In this document: one piece after another, positions 1 through 6,787 of the stretch | Position numbering within the stretch: position 1 is the stretch's first letter | Layout of the letters: each line of letters opens with the position of its first letter | DNA from: CAZWCX01 sp964632945 | GTDB lineage: Bacteria > Planctomycetota > MHYJ01 > WSZJ01 > CAZWCX01 | Direction of reading: 5' to 3' | Assembly (NCBI GenBank): GCA_964632945.1 | Contig: CAZWCX010000206.1 | Span: 1 to 9,689 of the forward strand | Length of the DNA: 9,689 nucleotides | The notes under the pieces: model-generated | Told to the model about the DNA's origin: nothing | Seen by the model: only the letters and a program-made list of their open reading frames with translations | Database searches by the model: none | Made by a program: the position numbers and the translations under genes

Positions 1-1
1 A

Positions 2-56
2 CGGAGCCGGGTTGTTCGCGAACAGCGAAGCTGTTCGCGAATAATCCGGGCTAGGT
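2..56 (+). repeat. Dispersed hairpin repeat, copy 1
   Basis: The arms at 7-26 and 30-49 pair over 20 positions (two as G-T wobbles) around the three-base loop GAA. The ends are CCGG/CCGG. The unit is flanked by CGGAG on the left and GCTAGGT on the right. The same 55-nt unit occurs inverted at 9574-9628, with 46 of 55 positions identical and no gaps. There is no T-tract after the stem, so it does not look like an ordinary intrinsic terminator. It resembles a REP-type palindromic element, but I cannot assign it to a named family. An open frame reading to the TAG at 52-54 also crosses it; the substitutions between copies do not look codon-driven. Confidence 0.75.
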
Positions 57-81
57 CGGCGGCGAGGCCGTGGTCCCGGAA

Positions 82-117
82 GGGCGGACGCGAGGGTGCG
101 TCCGCCCCGCTCATTTT
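82..117 (+). terminator. Probable intrinsic terminator of an upstream gene
   Basis: GGGCGGACGC (82-91) pairs perfectly with GCGTCCGCCC (98-107) around a six-base loop. A short T-rich stretch ending in ATTTT follows at 111-117. The T run starts a few bases late, so it is not textbook. On the minus strand the stem is followed by only two T's, so the plus direction is favoured. It would end a gene lying left of the window. From here to the promoter at 177 I see nothing else. Confidence 0.5.
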
Positions 118-176
118 CGGCCCCGGCACGGCGCGGAGCGCCGGGGGTGGACGCGGACCCGCGGCGGGAATCCCCC

Positions 177-205
177 TTTACCGCGACGAGCAACTCGTGC
201 ACAAT
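177..205 (+). promoter_or_regulatory. Candidate promoter of the sigma factor operon
   Basis: TTTACC (177-182), a 17-base spacer and CACAAT (200-205) match the housekeeping -35/-10 pattern at 4 of 6 bases each with ideal spacing. Transcription would start near 212 and leave a leader of about 90 nt before the ATG at 304. The local sequence is less GC-rich than its surroundings. I did not find a clear ECF-type GGAAC/CGTC pair that would indicate autoregulation. Confidence 0.4.
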
Positions 206-303
206 CCTGCGGGTCCGTTAAACGCCTGCCCCCGTGGTTCGTCTATTCGGACGAGTCGATGGTGAACGAGCAGCCCGCTGGCGATCCGAGAGGCGAGCCC
301 AGG

Positions 304-912
304 ATGGAGATGGTGGGGGTGTCTGCCACTGCGGAACTGGACGTGGTCTTTCAGGAGCAACTCCCCCAGTTGTTCGGCCGGTGCAAGACCGGGGATCGGG
401 GAGCGCTGGAACGGCTGGTTTCCCACACGCAATCGCGGATGTTCGGGATCGCCTTCGCGATCACGCGCAGTCGCGACGACGCGATGGACGTGACGCAGGA
501 AACCTACCTGCGCTTCCTCGACCGGCTGGAGGAGATTCGTGAGCCGGCCGCCGTGATCGGCTGGCTCTGTCGGACGACCGTCAATCTGGCGATCGACGCC
601 TTGCGGCGGCGCCGGGTTCGTGTGGCGGGTCGCTTGCCGGAGGGGGATCGACTTCCCCCTGCGCCGCCGGAGTATCCCGGTCGGAGCAACGAAGAGTCCC
701 GGGAACTGGGCAACATCATCCTGGGGCTCGCGGACGAATTGAGTCCGCAACAGCGCATGGCGTTTCTGCTTCGCGACGTTCGCGGGCTGCCGCTTCCGGA
801 GGTGGCCGAGGCGCTCGAGTGTTCCGTGGGCGCCGCGAAGGCGCACCTGTCCCTCGCGCGCGGCAAGTTGCGCGGCTGGCTGAAGACGAGACACCCGGAG
901 TACCTGGAATGA
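304..912 (+). CDS. ECF-type RNA polymerase sigma factor (sigma-70 family)
   Basis: The 202-residue protein has the two domains of an ECF sigma factor. Sigma region 2 spans about residues 37-105: the DAMDVTQETYLRFL stretch corresponds to the core-binding helix, and the WLCRTTVNLAIDALRRRRVR stretch to the -10 recognition helix and its basic end. Sigma region 4 spans about residues 135-195, with LSPQQRMAFLLRDVRGLPLPE and the recognition helix VGAAKAHLSLARGKLR. It would direct RNA polymerase to a small regulon and be held inactive by the next gene's product. I chose ATG 304 because GAGAGG lies at 288-293. An in-frame ATG at 259 (15 residues longer) has a poorer ribosome site, and translation upstream of 259 is arginine/proline-rich and not protein-like. 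The last codons overlap the anti-sigma start as ATGA, which suggests translational coupling. The ECF subgroup cannot be told from the sequence alone. Confidence 0.9.
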   Translation: MEMVGVSATAELDVVFQEQLPQLFGRCKTGDRGALERLVSHTQSRMFGIAFAITRSRDDAMDVTQETYLRFLDRLEEIREPAAVIGWLCRTTVNLAIDALRRRRVRVAGRLPEGDRLPPAPPEYPGRSNEESRELGNIILGLADELSPQQRMAFLLRDVRGLPLPEVAEALECSVGAAKAHLSLARGKLRGWLKTRHPEYLE

Positions 913-1676
913 GCGAGAACGAAATGGACTGCGACATCGCACGCCCCTGGGTTTACCTGCTCGACGACGAGCTGGATGGGGAGGAGACGGTTCGGCTCGG
1001 GGCCCATTTGGCCGTCTGCGCGTCCTGTCGCGTGGAGCGCGAGGAGTTCCTCGCCGCCCGCGAGCGGCTGCTGGTTCCGGAGGTCCCCCCGCTGAGGGTG
1101 CCGCTGCGACCCTTCGGAGCCGGACTCGCCGCTCCTTCGTCCCACGGCGGGAGACTCGGCGTGACGCGCTGGGCGCGTCCCGCGATTGCGGCGGCCGCCG
1201 CGGTCTTGATCGGCGTCGCGGCGTGGATGGACGGGGTCCTCCGTCCTGCCGACCCCCCGCACCGCGCCGTGGCCCGGAATGAGGCCGGGCCGATCCCGCC
1301 CGGTGCGCGCCGGGATACTCTGGCGCCGGCGCGCTATCGCTTCGATACGGCGGCCTCCGGCGGACTGGTGGTCAGCGGATTGCCGGAGATCCCGCGCCAG
1401 CGGGTGGCGGTCTCCCCGGATTCCAGCTGGGCGCAGGGGCGGTCCCCCCAAGTGCCCCGCGAACCGGTGCGGGAGTCGGCGGTCGGCCTGCCGGACGGCG
1501 GAACCGACATTCTCCTCGCCCGGACGGCGAGCGAACCGCCCCCCCGGGTGGGTCGCCTCGACGCGGGTCGCTGGGAGATGGCGGATGTGGTCGTCAAAAC
1601 CAGTCTCGGCGGCGCCGATTCGCCGGACGCCGGGGCCGGCGGATGGAAGACGCTGCTGCGGGTCGGAGACCGGTAA
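909..1676 (+). CDS. Membrane-anchored anti-sigma factor with HxxxCxxC zinc-finger motif
   Basis: The protein is 255 residues. Near the N-terminus it carries H33-LAV-C37-AS-C40, the HxxxCxxC signature of zinc-binding anti-sigma (ZAS / zf-HC2) domains, preceded by the typical LLDDELDGEE segment; C8 could be a further ligand. One hydrophobic segment at about residues 88-108 is followed by an extracytoplasmic region of roughly 145 residues, rich in proline and beta-forming stretches, that matches nothing I recognise. The family binds its cognate sigma factor at the inner face of the membrane and releases it on a signal, often by proteolysis. The start ATG overlaps the sigma stop, with GGAG at 897-900 eight bases upstream. 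It is almost certainly the partner of the 304-912 product. What it senses is unknown; the two downstream envelope genes are candidates for signal source or target. Confidence 0.85.
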   Translation: MSENEMDCDIARPWVYLLDDELDGEETVRLGAHLAVCASCRVEREEFLAARERLLVPEVPPLRVPLRPFGAGLAAPSSHGGRLGVTRWARPAIAAAAAVLIGVAAWMDGVLRPADPPHRAVARNEAGPIPPGARRDTLAPARYRFDTAASGGLVVSGLPEIPRQRVAVSPDSSWAQGRSPQVPREPVRESAVGLPDGGTDILLARTASEPPPRVGRLDAGRWEMADVVVKTSLGGADSPDAGAGGWKTLLRVGDR

Positions 1677-1687
1677 CGAGCGAGCCT

Positions 1688-1720
1688 GCCGAAGCCTTCC
1701 GGGTGCGCCCGGACTTCGGC
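1688..1720 (+). other. Strong intercistronic hairpin before the secretin-like gene
   Basis: The outer stem pairs GCCGAAG (1688-1694) with CTTCGGC (1714-1720). The inner stem pairs TCCGGG (1698-1703) with CCCGGA (1708-1713) around a TGCG loop, leaving a three-base bulge on the 5' side. It fills nearly half of the 69-nt gap after the anti-sigma gene and ends 10 nt before the GGGGAGG ribosome site of the next gene. No T-tract follows, so full termination is unlikely. It could act as a partial block, an RNA-processing site or a stability element. Confidence 0.5.
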
Positions 1721-1745
1721 GCTGGATCATGGGGAGGAAGCGGAG

Positions 1746-3887
1746 ATGCGAGTTCTTCACGCCGTCATCCTTGCGGCCGCGGCGGGCATCCTCGCCCTGG
1801 CGTCCGCCGGGGCGCGGGAACCGGAGTACCGGTTGGTCCACGACGCCAGCGCGCTGGTCGGACTCCCGGCCGCCAGCGTCGCCGCCGCGATTCGCGCCGA
1901 GGCGCCGTCCGGCGCCCGCACGACCTGGCTGGCCGCCTTCGAGCAGGCCGCACGGGAAGCGCACGCCGCTGTCCCGCCGGCCGACCGGCGACCGGAGGCG
2001 GATCGCTGGACCGCACCGCAGGTTGCGCGCTGGCTCGAATTGAATTCCCGCGATCTGGCCACTCCCACCTCCCGCGTCCGGGCGGCGGTCCGCGGCGTGT
2101 GCGTCGTCGGACCCGCCCCGCTTCATCGCCGCGTCCACGAGTTGATCGACGCCGTCACCGCCATCGCCTGGTCTTGCCATCGTTTCGAATTGAGCGTCCT
2201 TGCCGTGGCGCCGGCCTTTCTCCAGCGTCTCCAGTCGCAGGCATTCACGCGCATCGGCAACGGCGCCATCCCCGGATTCCGCCTCAAGAAGGCCGAGGCC
2301 GAGGCTTTCCTGGCCGCCCTCTCTGCCCGGGAGGGATACCTGGATCGCGGTCAGGGTGTCCTGTCCCTGGCCTGGGGCGAAGGCGCCGCCCTCTCCCTGG
2401 TCCGGGAAACCACCCACGCCGCGGACCTGGAACAGCACTTTGCATTCGGCCGCGGATTCGGAGTGCCGCGCCCGGGCGTCGCGGAAGACGGCCTGCGCCT
2501 CCAGGCGAGCGTGGACGAGCCGCTCGGGGACTCCGTGCGCTTCCACCTGAAGATCCGGAGCGCGCTGCTGCTGGGGCTGCAACCATTGCGCACCTCGATG
2601 GGGACGCTGGAAGTCCCGACCCTCACCAGCATGTCGTACGACCTCGAAGAGCGAATGCAACCGGGTGAGGCGATCGCCGCACTCGGTGTGATCGATCCGC
2701 TCGCCGGCGAGAATCCGCGCGGGCGCGCGCCATCCGGGACCGCGATGCAGATGCTGTTGCTGGTCCGCTACGTCGGAAAGCAGTCCCCGACGCGGAGTCC
2801 CCGCGGCGAAGACCTCGTCCGGCAGCTCGAGTCCGAACCGGGCCGCCGGGTCGAGGCACCCGTGGAAGGAGCCCCCACACGCACCGAACTGTTCGACGTC
2901 CGTGACGTGATCGTGGTCGATGCCACCGACTTCCGGTCGACCCTGCGGGGCGGCGGAAACGGCGCGCCCGATTCCGCCGGAAAGGAGGAATCCCCCGGTC
3001 GCCTGGCCGGGCTGAACGCGGCCACCGAACGACTTGCGGAGTTGGTGCGCGAGAACGTGTTGCCCACCTTCTGGACCTCGCAGCCGGGCGCGGGCCTCGC
3101 CCCCGCCGCCGACGGTGCGCTCGCGGTCATCGCCCCGGAGGGAGTCCAGGTCGCCGTCCGGCGTTTCCTCGACGATCTGCGTACGTGCGAAAACACCCTC
3201 GTGACCACCCACGTGCACCTGTTCGGCGGACGCGCCAAACCGGATGCCCCCCGGGTAACCCACGTCCTGCCCGCCCTCGCCCAGAATCGGGAAATGACCG
3301 CCCAGGAGCTCACCCGCCTCATCGAAAGGGCGTTCCCGGACGTCGAGCTGCGGGTGCTGCAGGCCCCCCGATTGACCACGTTCCAGGGACAGGGCGCCAG
3401 CATCCTGGTCGCGGACCAGATCGCCTATCTCAAGGACCACCAGATCCAGAACGGACCGACCGGAGTCGTCCTCGATCCGCTCGTGGAGACCATGCAGACC
3501 GGTATGCTCCTCCAACTTCGTGCCGTCAGCCATCCCGGCGGCGAGTGGATCCGCCTGGAGGGTACGCTCGAAGTCGCCGGGGTCGCCGAACCCATGCATC
3601 CGCACCCGTTCGGCGTTCCTGCGGATGCCGGCCGGCGGGAAACCTCGATCTCCCTGGAGATGCCGACCTCCCGGAGGATCGTGCACACCTTCACCGAGGT
3701 CATCAGTCGCGGACACGGAATGTTTCTGGCCGTGCCCGGGTGGATCCCGCTCTCCGACGGCGGCAGGCAGGTCGAGGGCCAGCGGGAGGAGCTCTATCTG
3801 CTTGTCCGTAGCGTCAGAACCGATCTTGCGGGTCTGACCTCCCGCCCGGACGGCGCCGGAGAATCGGAGGACGTGAAAAAGCGATAG
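1746..3887 (+). CDS. Exported protein with two tandem secretin-like modules
   Basis: The protein is 713 residues and opens with a signal peptide (residues 1 to about 23, cleavage likely after ASAGA). Module 2, about 380-695, runs in secretin order. A TELFDVRDVI start is followed by the helix LAELVRENVLPTFW (430-443), a NolW-like beta-alpha-beta segment LAVIAPEGVQVAVRRFLDDL (459-478), the secretin-type strand VLQAPRLTTFQGQGASI (537-553), and a closing strand EELYLLVRSV (681-690). Module 1, about 28-345, repeats the plan more loosely: YRLVHDASALV, then VCVVGPAPLHRRVHELIDAV (118-137), then GEGAALSLV, and the closing MQMLLLVRYVG. The gate motif VPxLGxIPxxGxLF of true secretins is absent, so a channel role is doubtful. 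GGGGAGG at 1731-1737 lies eight bases before the ATG. It is placed in the sigma/anti-sigma operon and is probably periplasmic or outer-membrane associated. The fold assignment is by motif reading only; the exact function is unknown. Confidence 0.7.
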   Translation: MRVLHAVILAAAAGILALASAGAREPEYRLVHDASALVGLPAASVAAAIRAEAPSGARTTWLAAFEQAAREAHAAVPPADRRPEADRWTAPQVARWLELNSRDLATPTSRVRAAVRGVCVVGPAPLHRRVHELIDAVTAIAWSCHRFELSVLAVAPAFLQRLQSQAFTRIGNGAIPGFRLKKAEAEAFLAALSAREGYLDRGQGVLSLAWGEGAALSLVRETTHAADLEQHFAFGRGFGVPRPGVAEDGLRLQASVDEPLGDSVRFHLKIRSALLLGLQPLRTSMGTLEVPTLTSMSYDLEERMQPGEAIAALGVIDPLAGENPRGRAPSGTAMQMLLLVRYVGKQSPTRSPRGEDLVRQLESEPGRRVEAPVEGAPTRTELFDVRDVIVVDATDFRSTLRGGGNGAPDSAGKEESPGRLAGLNAATERLAELVRENVLPTFWTSQPGAGLAPAADGALAVIAPEGVQVAVRRFLDDLRTCENTLVTTHVHLFGGRAKPDAPRVTHVLPALAQNREMTAQELTRLIERAFPDVELRVLQAPRLTTFQGQGASILVADQIAYLKDHQIQNGPTGVVLDPLVETMQTGMLLQLRAVSHPGGEWIRLEGTLEVAGVAEPMHPHPFGVPADAGRRETSISLEMPTSRRIVHTFTEVISRGHGMFLAVPGWIPLSDGGRQVEGQREELYLLVRSVRTDLAGLTSRPDGAGESEDVKKR

Positions 3888-3895
3888 GAGCGAAC

Positions 3896-3941
3896 GGGCG
3901 CCCGGCCCGCAGCCGAAGGGCGCGCGCCCGGAACTCTCCGG
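3896..3941 (+). other. GC-rich hairpins between the secretin-like and protease genes
   Basis: The 84-nt gap contains the perfect 12-base palindrome GGGCGCGCGCCC (3918-3929) and the small hairpin CCGGA-ACTC-TCCGG (3928-3941). An upstream CGGGCGCCCGG could also pair with them. There is no T-tract, so read-through into the protease gene is likely. The structures could reduce downstream expression. Confidence 0.3.
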
Positions 3942-3971
3942 GACGAGAACCCCTGCAAGGTCCCGCGCCCC

Positions 3972-5363
3972 ATGCCCAGACCCGCCCTGATTGTCGCCGC
4001 CGTCCTGGTCGCGACCTTCTCCGCCCTCTGGCTCGCCGGCCGGGAGCAGAACCTTCGATTGGTGCTCATCCCCGTCCAGGGCACGGATTCCCGCTGGCTC
4101 GCCACCGTCCGCTCGGGACTGCAGGTCGCCTACCCGGAAGGACTATCGATCCAGGCGGCGGAATGGCCGGTCAAGCTGGACGGACTCCCTCACGCCGAGG
4201 GCACTGCGGGGCCGAGCTATCCGCCCATGGCCATCCTCAGCCGCGTCCCCCGGCTGCCGCACGACCCGCTCGTGGCGATCATCTGCGACGTCGATCTGGC
4301 GGGCGGCCCCGATGCGCAGACGCCCTGGATCCACGGGACCGCGCTCTCCGACGGACGCATGATCGTGTCGGTGCGACGAGTCCGCCTCGAGCACGAAAGC
4401 CCGGCGGAGGTGCAGCGGCGCGTCGCCTTCCTCGCCGCCCACGAGTTCGGGCACGTGCTCGGATTCCGGCATCGTCGGGACGGCTCCCTCATGGGCTGGA
4501 TTCGCCCCGGGATCGATGCGATGGCGGGGACTCCGGGACCCGCGGACTCCGACCCGGGCGATCGGGAGCGGGGCCGGGAGCTCCGGTGGAACGTGGATGA
4601 CCCGTCGCCGATGCCGCAACGAACGTTCCGCGTCCCGCGAAACACCTGGGCGGATCACCCGCGATTCCAATGGAGCCTGGGGGATCGATTCGAGTTGCCC
4701 CTGCGCCGATTGCTGCGCGGACGGCTCTCTCCCGGCGAGGGCTCCTGGCTGCCGTGGTTGCTTCTCCCGATGGTCGCCCTCCCCGGCGCGGCGGGACTGC
4801 TGCTGGTCTGGGAGACGATGCGGCGCACTTTTGGATCCGCGCGAATGCGCGGCGCGGACCTCACTCGTGCCTTGGCCCTGCAGCTGGCCCTGGTCGCGGT
4901 CGCCCACTACGGATGGTCCGTGTGGGGCCCGCTCCTGGCCTTGCTTTGCGCCTTGGGTCGTCGTCTGGTTCCGTCTCCGGGGGGAGTCGGAATCGCTGCG
5001 GCGGCGTGGGCTGGCGGAGCGGTTCTCGGCCTGGTCGGTGTCCTCGTGGATCTGGGCTATGCTTCGACCGGGACGACGGTTCTGCCGTCGATGATCGACC
5101 CCGGGGCATGGTCCGCCGTCCCGGGCGGCGCGCTGGCCGTGCAGGCGGTTCGCGCCACCTGGTCGCGTCCGGTCGAGGGCCGAGCGTCCTGGGGCGACTC
5201 CTTCGGACCCCTGGCGGCGGCCGCCGCCGGCGCCGTCCTGGCGGGCGGGATCTCCACGCCCAGCACCATGCTCGGCGGTGCCGCCGCAGGCTTTGCTCTG
5301 GTGCGGATTTACGCCATTCCGCGGCTGCAGATTGATTTGCCGTCCTCCCCGGTCCCCCGGTAG
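3972..5363 (+). CDS. Membrane protein with archaemetzincin-like zinc protease domain
   Basis: The protein is 463 residues. An N-terminal hydrophobic anchor (about 4-22) precedes a domain of about 200 residues. H157-E158-x-x-H161-x-x-G-x-x-H167 is the extended metzincin zinc motif with catalytic glutamate, and M174 may be the Met-turn. Upstream, LRLVLIPVQG, YPPMAILSRV, a CDVDLAGG segment, a WIHGTAL segment and MIVSVRRVRL follow the order of archaemetzincins (peptidase M54), where the corresponding parts read as a short strand, xxILxxL, xDxDL, FVFGxA and VVSxxRL. The cysteines that follow the third histidine in classic M54 enzymes are absent, so the structural zinc site is missing. After residue 255 come about five or six hydrophobic segments (258-281, 297-330, 338-362, 411-428, 432-449), unusual for this family. 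AAGG at 3957-3960 serves the ATG. It is probably transcribed with the preceding envelope gene. Substrate is unknown. A protease of another metzincin-like family is the main alternative. Confidence 0.7.
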   Translation: MPRPALIVAAVLVATFSALWLAGREQNLRLVLIPVQGTDSRWLATVRSGLQVAYPEGLSIQAAEWPVKLDGLPHAEGTAGPSYPPMAILSRVPRLPHDPLVAIICDVDLAGGPDAQTPWIHGTALSDGRMIVSVRRVRLEHESPAEVQRRVAFLAAHEFGHVLGFRHRRDGSLMGWIRPGIDAMAGTPGPADSDPGDRERGRELRWNVDDPSPMPQRTFRVPRNTWADHPRFQWSLGDRFELPLRRLLRGRLSPGEGSWLPWLLLPMVALPGAAGLLLVWETMRRTFGSARMRGADLTRALALQLALVAVAHYGWSVWGPLLALLCALGRRLVPSPGGVGIAAAAWAGGAVLGLVGVLVDLGYASTGTTVLPSMIDPGAWSAVPGGALAVQAVRATWSRPVEGRASWGDSFGPLAAAAAGAVLAGGISTPSTMLGGAAAGFALVRIYAIPRLQIDLPSSPVPR

Positions 5364-5366
5364 AAT
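5337..5366 (+). promoter_or_regulatory. Candidate eboE promoter overlapping the protease stop codon
   Basis: TTGCCG (5337-5342), an 18-base spacer and TAGAAT (5361-5366) match the housekeeping promoter pattern at 4/6 and 5/6 positions. The TAG stop of the protease gene (5361-5363) forms the first half of the -10 box. Transcription would start near 5373, leaving a leader of about 20 nt with the GGGAGG ribosome site. Confidence 0.55.
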
Positions 5367-5392
5367 ACGCCCGCCGACCAGGGAGGATGCCC

Positions 5393-6619
5393 ATGCCCAA
5401 ATTCACGTGCGGATCCCGCACCGGCTTCCTCGGCTACTGCATGAACGTGCATCCGGGTGAGGAAGTCGGGCAGGTCCAGGAAGCCCTCGATCAGTTCGCC
5501 GGACCGCTGCGCGCGGCGATGTTCCCGGATCGCGAGATGGGGATCGGGTTGCGATTGAGCGGCAAGGCCGCAAACCGGCTTTGGTTCAGCCGCCCCGAGC
5601 GGAACAAGCTCAAGGCCCTGCTGTCCAAGCACGGACTGATCGCCTTCACCGTGAACGGTTTCCCGATCGGGAACTTTCACGCCGACCGGGTGAAGGAGGA
5701 GGTCTATCGACCCACCTGGCTCGACGAGGCCCGCGTCAATTACACCTGCCAGACGGCCGACGTGCTCGCCGACCTCATGGGAACTCTCGAGCGCGGGACC
5801 GTGAGCACACTGGCCGGCTCCTTCAAGCCCTGGGGGGAGGACCGGGAGGTGGCGGAGGGCGTCTGCCGCAACCTCGTCCGCGCCGCCGTGCACATGCACA
5901 AGCTGCGCGCCCGTACCGGCAAGGAGATCATGGTCTGCCTGGAGCCCGAGCCGTTCACCCTCCTCGAGACCACTGCGGAAACCGTCCGCTTCTTCCAGGA
6001 CTGGATTTTCGACAAGGGCCGGAAGCAGGTCATGGAGCACCTGAGCCTTGCCGAACCCGAAGCGGAGGCGACCCTGAAACGGCACCTCGGCGTCTGTTTC
6101 GACGCGTGCCATCAGTCCGTGGAGTACGAGGACCTTCCGACGAGCCTGCGGGCCCTTGCGGAAGCGGGAATCCCGGTGGGGAAGGCCCAGCTCTCCTGCG
6201 CGCTGGAAGCCCCGCGCGCCGGCAGCAACCCGGAGGTCCTGGAGGCGCTGCGGGCCTTCTCCGAGGACCGCTACCTCCACCAGGTAATCGGACGGGACGC
6301 GGCGGGCGGACTCCGGCGCAGCGTGGATCTGGCGGATCTCTTGAAGAGTCCGGGAGCGGAGTGGATGGCGTGCCCCTCCTGGCGCACGCACGTCCACGTC
6401 CCGATCCACCTGTCTTCCCTGGGGCCCCTTCCCACCACACAGGGAGACCTGGAGAAGGCCTTGACGCACCTGCTCGGCACCGGGCAGTGTTCCCACCTCG
6501 AGGTGGAGACCTACACCTGGGACGTGCTCCCCGCCACGCATCGGGAGTCGGCGTCGGGGAACAGCCTGCTGGAGAGCCTCAAGCGCGAGCTCCAATGGGT
6601 GATGTCGCGGCTCGGGTAG
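5393..6619 (+). CDS. eboE: EboE-like metabolite traffic protein (TIM-barrel, xylose-isomerase-like)
   Basis: The 408-residue protein is recognisable as EboE from its conserved stretches: the start GYCMNVHPGE (14-23), GIGLRLS (50-56), TVNGFPIGNFH (86-96), VKEEVYRPTW (100-109), CLEPEPFTLLE (182-192), CFDACHQSVEYED (235-247), HVHVPIH (333-339) and EVETYTWDVLP (370-380). The E184, D237/H240, H335 and E370 region could bind a metal, as in sugar-isomerase-like TIM barrels. In cyanobacteria, eustigmatophyte plastids and some other bacteria EboE is encoded with EboA-F; that cluster has been linked to moving a metabolite precursor across the cytoplasmic membrane. None of the other ebo genes is in this window. 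I chose ATG 5393 over ATG 5387 because GGGAGG (5381-5386) abuts 5387 but sits six bases before 5393. The chemical reaction is not known to me. Confidence 0.8.
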   Translation: MPKFTCGSRTGFLGYCMNVHPGEEVGQVQEALDQFAGPLRAAMFPDREMGIGLRLSGKAANRLWFSRPERNKLKALLSKHGLIAFTVNGFPIGNFHADRVKEEVYRPTWLDEARVNYTCQTADVLADLMGTLERGTVSTLAGSFKPWGEDREVAEGVCRNLVRAAVHMHKLRARTGKEIMVCLEPEPFTLLETTAETVRFFQDWIFDKGRKQVMEHLSLAEPEAEATLKRHLGVCFDACHQSVEYEDLPTSLRALAEAGIPVGKAQLSCALEAPRAGSNPEVLEALRAFSEDRYLHQVIGRDAAGGLRRSVDLADLLKSPGAEWMACPSWRTHVHVPIHLSSLGPLPTTQGDLEKALTHLLGTGQCSHLEVETYTWDVLPATHRESASGNSLLESLKRELQWVMSRLG

Positions 6620-6787
6620 CGCCGGCCGGCTGCGGGACATCCCCGCGAGGAATCCGAACGGGATCCGGAAGCGGGCGGTGCGCCGCGGCGCGCGGATCCG
6701 CCCGGTCCAGGCCGGCGGCAGGAGAGGTTGCGTCGCAGTGGCGCACCGCGCGCGAAACCGCCCTCCGGAACGGTCCGACGGCCGGGA
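6620..6787. other. Convergent gap with several hairpins
   Basis: eboE and prkA end facing each other here. The gap holds the palindrome GCCGGCCGGC (6621-6630), a hairpin GCGGG/CCCGC (6632-6646), the palindrome GCGCCGCGGCGC (6680-6691), and two mutually exclusive longer pairings: GGATCCG/CGGATCC (6661-6667 with 6693-6699) and CGGGCGG/CCGCCCG (6672-6678 with 6698-6704). No T-tract follows any stem on either strand, so I cannot call a standard terminator. I see no gene in it. Confidence 0.35.

Noticed and set aside
1..54. Open frame through repeat copy 1 ending in TAG, with a similar 17-residue reading in copy 2
   Set aside because: Both copies can be read as a related peptide tail, but differences fall mostly at first and second codon positions and one change preserves the stem pairing, so structure rather than coding explains the similarity.
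70..303. N-terminal extension of the sigma factor to the ATG at 70
   Set aside because: The extra 78 residues are arginine/proline/glycine-rich, run across the promoter candidate and terminator hairpin, and have no ribosome site.
504..3716. A 1070-codon open frame on the minus strand opposite the first three genes
   Set aside because: It is a shadow frame typical of high-GC DNA: the translation is glycine/arginine-rich with no recognisable domain, while the plus-strand genes show clear motifs and ribosome sites.
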